Shown in pieces: positions 29,146-34,043 of a stretch of 34,043 bases of DNA; within the stretch, counting starts at the first letter, position 1; each line of letters begins with the position of its first letter. The notes beneath the pieces are model-generated. The model did no database searches, was not told the DNA's origin, and saw nothing but the letters and a program-made list of their open reading frames with translations. This stretch comes from Nemertoderma westbladi (taxonomy: Eukaryota; Xenacoelomorpha; Nemertodermatida; Nemertodermatidae). A program made the translations under genes and the position numbers. The stretch covers positions 1 to 34,043 of the forward strand of contig JAUCBJ010005283.1 of NCBI GenBank assembly GCA_032718475.1, read 5' to 3'.

Positions 29146-30849
29146 ATGCACGACGCCTATAGAGCAGTGCCTATTCTCGATAATCTGCCCCTCCATATCG
29201 AATCAATAAGTTGTTTCAATGGAACGTTATTGGTGGGAACTCGTCAGGGCCATTTACTGGTATACGAAGTGCGGACTGGACACGGAGGGGTACCGGTAAT
29301 CGTTAAACTAAAAAAATCGATAAAAACAATGTTCTCGAAGAAACCTTTAGTGCAAGTAGAGGCGGTACCTGAGTTTGATATAGTTGTTTGTTTGGCGGAT
29401 AACTTGGTTACAGTTCACGACCTGCAGACGTTACAAACACTGCCGACGTTACAGAGAACCAGAGGGGCTTCGTTGTTCGCATTAACGATAAACCGGACTA
29501 CTTCAGTTTCAGGAGAGGTCACGGAAGTCCTCCAACTCTGCGTCTGCATCCGTCGGAAACTGCAGATGTTTTACTGGAAGAACCGAGAGTTTCTCGAGAT
29601 GGACAGCGAAATGAGTTTACCGGACACCCCACGCGCGATGGCCTGGTGCCACGAGTCGTTGGTGATGGGGTTCCGCAGAGATTATTATCTGATGCGACGG
29701 GACGGAACCACCGAGGAACTATTCCCGACGGGCCGACAACCTGAACCGATAATAACCGCGATGGGAGCGGACCGCTTGATTCTCGCCAAAGATAATCTGA
29801 GTATCTTCGTAGATAAAGACGGACAACCGACGCAGAAGTACGCGTCTACGTGGGCCGACGTGCCGACGGGAATGGCCTACTCTCCGCCTTACATTATCGG
29901 CCTTATAGGTCGAGGAGTTGAGATACTAACGGTGGAACCCAAAGCCTCCATACAGGAAATATCCCTCCCTAAACCCAAACTGATTAGCAGTAAAGACGGT
30001 TTGATTTACGTGGCGTCGACAACCTGCGTGTGGCGACTAGTTGCCATCCCGATTACAACTCAAATTAAATCCTTACTTGCCCAGGAAAGACCCCAATTCG
30101 AGTTGGCCTTATCATTGGCCAACCTAACAGACGAAACTGAGGACGATAGACTACAAAGAGTTCACGACATTGAATCTCTATTCGCCTTCCAGCTCTTCCA
30201 AGAAGGTAAATACGAAGAGAGTTTGCGTCTCTACAGTAAACTCAACGCCGAACCCACAGCCGTTATCGGGTTGTTTACGGATCTCCTACCTAGCGAGTAT
30301 CGCACCCGTTTAGTATATCCTTCTCCCCCTAAACCTATACAATCCTCCAACATTGAGCGCGCCTATCTCTCCCTAATGGACTTCCTAACAACGAAACGCA
30401 ACTACCTCATACAGAACAAGGATTCTATAGAGGCCACAACTCACAAGAAGTTGTTCCAGATTGTCGACACAACGTTATTAAAATGTTATTTACAGACGAA
30501 CGAGGCCTTGGTGGCGCCGTTATTGCGTCTTAAAGATAACCACTGCCATATAGAGGAGTCAGAAAGAATACTAACCAGTAGGAATAAATACAGCGAGTTG
30601 ATAATTCTTTACCAGAAGAAAGGTTTACATAAGAAAGCGTTGGAGTTGCTGTTGAGACACAGCCAGCGGGCTAGTAGCCCCTTACGGGGTCACGAGATGA
30701 CAATTCGGTATCTACAGCATTTAGGGCCCCAACACATTCAACTGATTTTCGATTTCTCCGTCTGGGTATTGAATGCCCACCCTGAGGACGCCTTAAAGAT
30801 ATTTACAGACACAGAGATAGCAGAAGTTTCCAGCCTCCCTAGAGATCAG
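29146..30849 (+). CDS. VPS39: VPS39 (HOPS tethering complex subunit), exon 1
   Basis: The ATG at 29146 opens with MHDAYRAVPILDNLPLHIES, the conserved VPS39 N-terminus. Residues ~15-275 form the citron-homology propeller (LLVGTRQGHLLVYEVRTG, ASLFA, AMAWCHESLVMGFRRDYYLM, ELFPTGRQPEP). The rest covers the helical clathrin-repeat region: FQLFQEGKYEESLRLYSKL, LLPSEYRTRL, TTLLKCYLQTNEALVAPLLR, NHCHIEES and YLQHLG. The exon ends CAG-gtaagc after 568 whole codons. VPS39 binds Rab7/Ypt7 and, within HOPS, tethers late endosomes and autophagosomes to lysosomes; it also takes part in vacuole/lysosome-mitochondria contacts. Codon use is GC-richer than the surrounding DNA, as expected for a conserved host gene. 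Confidence 0.95.
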
Positions 30850-30869
30850 GTAAGCAAGCAATGAAAGGT

Positions 30870-30966
30870 CCGACATTGTCGTACGGTAGTGGTTTAATCT
30901 GTTGCCTTGAATTCGCATCTTTGGGTCCAGAGGTCGTGGGTTCGATCCCCGCAACGGGGCCATGGA
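30870..30966 (+). other. tRNA-like sequence in the VPS39 intron (pol III A/B-box-like)
   Basis: GGTTCGATCCC at 30939-30949 is a near-perfect tRNA B box inside a GTGGG/CCCGC T-arm. TACGGTAGTGGTT at 30882-30894 resembles an A box, 57 bases upstream. The 3' side continues AACGGGGCCA, but no 5' partner for that acceptor strand is evident, and the anticodon arm is not clear. It is therefore more likely a tRNA pseudogene or the head of a tRNA-derived SINE than a working tRNA. Confidence 0.45.
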
Positions 30967-31077
30967 AAGTTTTTATATCATTAAATAATGCTTTAACGGC
31001 TTTTTTAAATCTTAAATGATTTCTAAATGAACACCATTTTCGATTATATTGAAAAATATCGAGAATAAAATATCGTT

Positions 31078-31158
31078 TGTAAAAATATCGAGAGAAAAAA
31101 TATCGAGAGTAAAAATATCGAGAGTAAAAATATCGAGAGTAAAAATAATATCTAGAGT
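31078..31158 (+). repeat. Short tandem repeat AAAATATCGAGAGTA in the VPS39 intron
   Basis: About five units of roughly 15 bases run through the VPS39 intron (30850-31358). A near-perfect hairpin follows at 31191-31220 (TAGCTAGT...ACTAGCTA around T- and A-runs), and ACTAGCTAGTGTTT recurs at 31265. The open frame across the repeat codes only for a low-complexity Lys-Ile-Ser-Arg repeat and is not a gene. Confidence 0.7.
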
Positions 31159-31358
31159 AAAATTACCGAGATTAAAATACATTTTTATTGTAGCTAGTGT
31201 TTTTTCAAAAAAACTAGCTATTTATTTTTTTAAATAAGAGATTCTTTATTGTAGTTTCTATGGAACTAGCTAGTGTTTCATTCCAATTTTTTCAGTCCTC
31301 GGATTTTATACGTAATCCCTAACGAACTAAAGTAACGGAGTAAAAATTTCCTTTTCAG

Positions 31359-32246
31359 GTACTTTTCTTCTTGGAAAAAAGCGCGGAGGAATTAGCTATT
31401 CCGTATCTCAAACACATAGTTTGGGTTTGCAACGAGACGGGGGCCGCATTCCACAACCGTCTGGTACATCTGTACCGTCTGCGAATACAAAGTCTCACGC
31501 AGGACTATCTGAGTTCCCTGCCGGAGGGCCAGTTACCGGCGGCAGCGGGGCGGGAAACCGGCGAACTCGGACAACTCCGACGGGAGTTACTCGTATTCCT
31601 CGAGTCCTCGACCCACTACGAACCCCAACGGCTACTCACGCACTTCCCGTTCGATTCGTTCCTAGAGGAGCGAGCCTTGTTGTTGGGTCGACTTGGTCGT
31701 CACGACCAGGCTCTCGCTATCTACACTCACCTCCTGAAGGATACCGAGAGAGCCAACCAGTACTGCGAACGCACCTACAACCAAGGAGGCAAGGAGGTTT
31801 ACGCCTCTTTACTAAAGATGTACTTACAGCCTCCAGACCCGGCCTCACTAGGCGTCCATATTGGTTCCGCCTCTTCCCGCATCCAACCCAACCTCTCTTC
31901 CGCCTTCGATGTTCTCCGCGACCACTGGCACCGTATCGATTCCTGCAGAGCCCTGGCTCTCCTTCCCTCCAACACTCCACTCGCAGATCTCGAGGAATTT
32001 CTCACGAACGTTATCGAGGAACGCAGCGTGGAACTGCGTAAGAACGGGGTTCTATGTTCTCTGTTAAAAGGTGCTAATCTACGTGCTAAAGGACACAAAG
32101 TGGAACTCGAATCGATTAAGTTTGTAGTCGATGAGGATTCCATATGTTTTATATGTAAGAAACGCATCGGCATTTCGGCTTTCTCTCGAGACCCACTAAC
32201 TAAACATTTAACTCATTATTTTTGTATGAACGATGAAAACCCGTAA
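31359..32246 (+). CDS. VPS39: VPS39, exon 2 (C-terminal half)
   Basis: The exon begins after TTTTCAG at 31358, in phase 0 with exon 1, so SLPRDQ joins VLFFLEKSAEELAIPYLKHI as in other VPS39 proteins. It encodes the remaining helical repeats (FHNRLVHLYRLRIQSL, YEPQRLLTHFPFDSFLEERA, LLGRLGRHDQALAIYTHLLK) and the C-terminal zinc-binding-like region with CFICKKRIG and HYFC near the end. Stop TAA is at 32244. The joined protein has 863 residues, about the human length, so the gene looks complete with a single 509-base intron. The C-terminal part contacts VPS11 in HOPS according to family knowledge. Confidence 0.95.
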   Translation, partial: VLFFLEKSAEELAIPYLKHIVWVCNETGAAFHNRLVHLYRLRIQSLTQDYLSSLPEGQLPAAAGRETGELGQLRRELLVFLESSTHYEPQRLLTHFPFDSFLEERALLLGRLGRHDQALAIYTHLLKDTERANQYCERTYNQGGKEVYASLLKMYLQPPDPASLGVHIGSASSRIQPNLSSAFDVLRDHWHRIDSCRALALLPSNTPLADLEEFLTNVIEERSVELRKNGVLCSLLKGANLRAKGHKVELESIKFVVDEDSICFICKKRIGISAFSRDPLTKHLTHYFCMNDENP

Positions 32247-32401
32247 ATACATAATATAATTGTTTATTTATCAACGCAAATCCATAATTATGTGCCTTTA
32301 TACATTTTCAATAATTATTTTAATTCTGCTGAATATCTTTGTTTGTATTATTATGAAAATAATAATTATAATTATAAAATAATATTTAATTATTATTATA
32401 A

Positions 32402-32407
32402 AATAAA
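32402..32407 (+). terminator. Candidate poly(A) signal of VPS39
   Basis: AATAAA 156 bases after the VPS39 stop, at the end of an AT-rich 3' region (TAATTATTATAAAATAAAC). Assigned by position only. Confidence 0.45.
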
Positions 32408-32697
32408 CAACAAGACTCGCCATCAGAAACCCGACCTGGAAAACCGCTGGTCAACAGAATCGATTCCTAATTTCCAACTTCACGGCGTTCGGGTACTGTT
32501 ATAAATTACGATCCCCGTTCCACATTAATCACCGATACCTGCCGCTGTAAACTTTGCTCCACCACCGGAATTTTAAGATAGTACCACGCACTACCGCAGT
32601 GTCCGTTGTGCCCCCCAATTGCGACTCTGCCACACCTATAAGTGGGTGCATCTACTGTATTACAATAATTTATTATTATGAAAATACGTAGAGGTGC

Positions 32698-32943
32698 CTA
32701 ATTATTAGATTGTACGTTGAGAGGAATCCGCAAACTATCTATTACTTTATATTCCCTTGGAATTCTAGTTGAGATTGGTTCATGTGCGTTTTTTCGAATT
32801 AATAATATAATAAAAATTAAAAATAATGACGTGGAAATAGCGAGTTTAAGTAAGTAACCCCGGGAAACCAATTTTGAAAATAGGCTGTGATTGGCTGCTA
32901 CATATATGATATTGGTTTCTATGGAGGGTGATTTTAGATCCAT
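32698..32943 (-). CDS. Possible small single-pass membrane protein (81 residues) or first exon
   Basis: A minus-strand frame starts MDLKSPSIETN, has one clear membrane segment at about residues 31-49 (LKLAISTSLFLIFIILLI) followed by RKNAHEP, and ends at a TAA (32698-32700). An AATAAA on the same strand at 32674-32669 lies 24 bases after the stop, suiting a compact transcript. A short cytosolic N-terminus, one membrane span and a luminal tail is the start of many type II Golgi enzymes and also of many small membrane proteins. I recognise no family, so it may be a chance frame. Confidence 0.3.
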   Translation of the reverse strand: MDLKSPSIETNIIYVAANHSLFSKLVSRGYLLKLAISTSLFLIFIILLIRKNAHEPISTRIPREYKVIDSLRIPLNVQSNN

Positions 32944-34043
32944 TCAAATACACATTAATCTCAATCATTTTACACGTGGCTTATATCAGTAAGCGGAGTG
33001 TCTTGCGCGTCTTTGTTGTCTATGTAAAACTATCTTTGTTTCAAATTTCATACAGTATCATACTGTATTTGTAGAACAATTAAGAGAGGGTGGGGGGGGG
33101 TGCTAGAGCACATGGGTGCTGTAGTATTACTGTTTGTGTGCAACAACTGTTATTATAATCAAAATTCAAATGTGGTTAGAATACTAATTAGCTAATCCGC
33201 CTCCGTCTTGATTTATTTTTCAAGAGATATTATTTGACTAATTAGGGAAAAACGAATAAGTTAACGAGTAAAAAAGACTTGTACTTAGTTTTTCGCATAA
33301 CCTTATTTTGTTCTTAAGTTTCTGCTACATTTGTCGCCAGGATGTCTTACTATTTACTATGCGAAATGCTTACTATGCAAAACATTTAAGGTACATACTG
33401 TATTCAATTCTATATAATTTACAAAAAGTTCACTAATAAAATGAACTAGAAAATTCGCGCAGCTTCACTCCTTGCGTATTTTGATGCCGGTAGTACGGGC
33501 CGCAGTAGGCCTATATGAACTCGATCATAATATCGAGGGTTAAGAAGCAAACGAACCTAACCAATATTAAAAAATGTGAGAAATTTATAAAATACCGTTT
33601 TTTCCATATGTTTAATTGCTTATAGTAAACTTGAACAATAAGATGTATTATAATAAGGAAATATTTTTATAAGGGGGGTGGGGGTAGCATCCCCAAACTG
33701 AACCCCACATTCCAACTCAATTTCAAATTTCAACTCATTTCAGTTAAAATTGGCGGAGAAATAGCCTTTTTCATGTAAAAACGTCATTCTGAGATAAGGG
33801 TGTTTAAGTTTAAGGAACAATTCAAACCTTCCCGCTATTTTAGATAATAGGCCCTACCATTTATCTATGTTTAACAATAAATTTGTCAAAAATGAATGAA
33901 ATTCTACGAAGTGCCCCTTACAATTGTAAAATATAGTGCTGCTCGAAGGCTTGTCAAAAATCAGACTAGCTCTTATGTTTTGGGTAATAACTTGAGTTTG
34001 AGAAAAGATATGAGAAAACTGCTTGCAAATTTGAAATCTCCAT
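32944..34043. other. Intergenic sequence to the window end
   Basis: No gene was recognised. It contains a G-run at 33090-33099 and a G/C hairpin-like motif with GGGG-tagcat-CCCC at 33681-33694 followed by AAACTGAACCCC, similar in form to the hairpin at 17618-17633. No long open frames or known motifs are seen. Confidence 0.5.

Noticed and set aside
31049-31237. 62-codon frame with repeated Lys-Ile-Ser-Arg-Val
   Set aside because: It is produced by the 15-bp tandem repeat inside the VPS39 intron.
31421-32173. Long alternative frames on both strands over VPS39 exon 2
   Set aside because: They are shadows of the conserved VPS39 frame, with low-complexity Arg/Pro/Ser-rich output.
1-34043. CRISPR arrays, bacterial operons or phage-like modules
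   Set aside because: The window is eukaryotic; no regular spacer arrays, ribosome binding sites or operon-like gene packing are present.

Overview
This is a 34 kb window of an AT-rich, repeat-laden eukaryotic genome, almost certainly a metazoan invertebrate; I cannot place it more precisely. The reasons are a canonical animal-type caspase fold, complete VPS39 and HGSNAT genes with GT-AG introns, AATAAA poly(A) signals, several non-LTR retrotransposon lineages and a Penelope-like element. Host genes are intron-poor: VPS39 and HGSNAT each need only one intron here, and the caspase-like gene is a single open exon.

Layout. 1-7.5 kb: two copies of one RTE-like non-LTR retrotransposon (family A) around 3.2 kb of sequence with no recognisable gene; the second copy has an inverted endonuclease remnant at its 5' end. 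8.2-11.3 kb: a 1045-codon single-exon gene encoding caspase-like domain, WD40 propeller, acidic/His-rich linker and second caspase-like domain. This is the standout gene. The first domain keeps the His/Cys dyad; the second is clearly caspase-derived but has Gly in place of the catalytic Cys. 12.3-19.7 kb: a transposon graveyard holding CR1/Jockey-like fragments, a decayed minus-strand family A fragment, a short Penelope-like element with inverted terminal repeats and a 12-bp direct repeat, and a family B fragment. 19.7-20.6 kb: a G-rich minisatellite of 27 exact 33-bp units. 20.9-22.7 kb: a broken family B retrotransposon whose RT core has been replaced by unrelated sequence behind a poly-G run.

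22.8-34 kb is the host-gene side. It holds a possible promoter/first exon near 23 kb, a two-exon HGSNAT (lysosomal heparan-alpha-glucosaminide N-acetyltransferase) gene on the minus strand that lacks the catalytic His, a 240-bp MITE-like element with 26-bp inverted ends and a 10-bp target duplication just upstream of VPS39, the two-exon VPS39 gene (HOPS tethering subunit) with a tRNA-like sequence in its intron, and a possible small one-pass membrane protein on the minus strand.

HGSNAT and VPS39 are divergently arranged and both serve lysosomes, but about 2 kb of repeat-bearing sequence separates them, so I infer no co-regulation. All calls rest on reading the sequence and on knowledge of the families; no database search was run.
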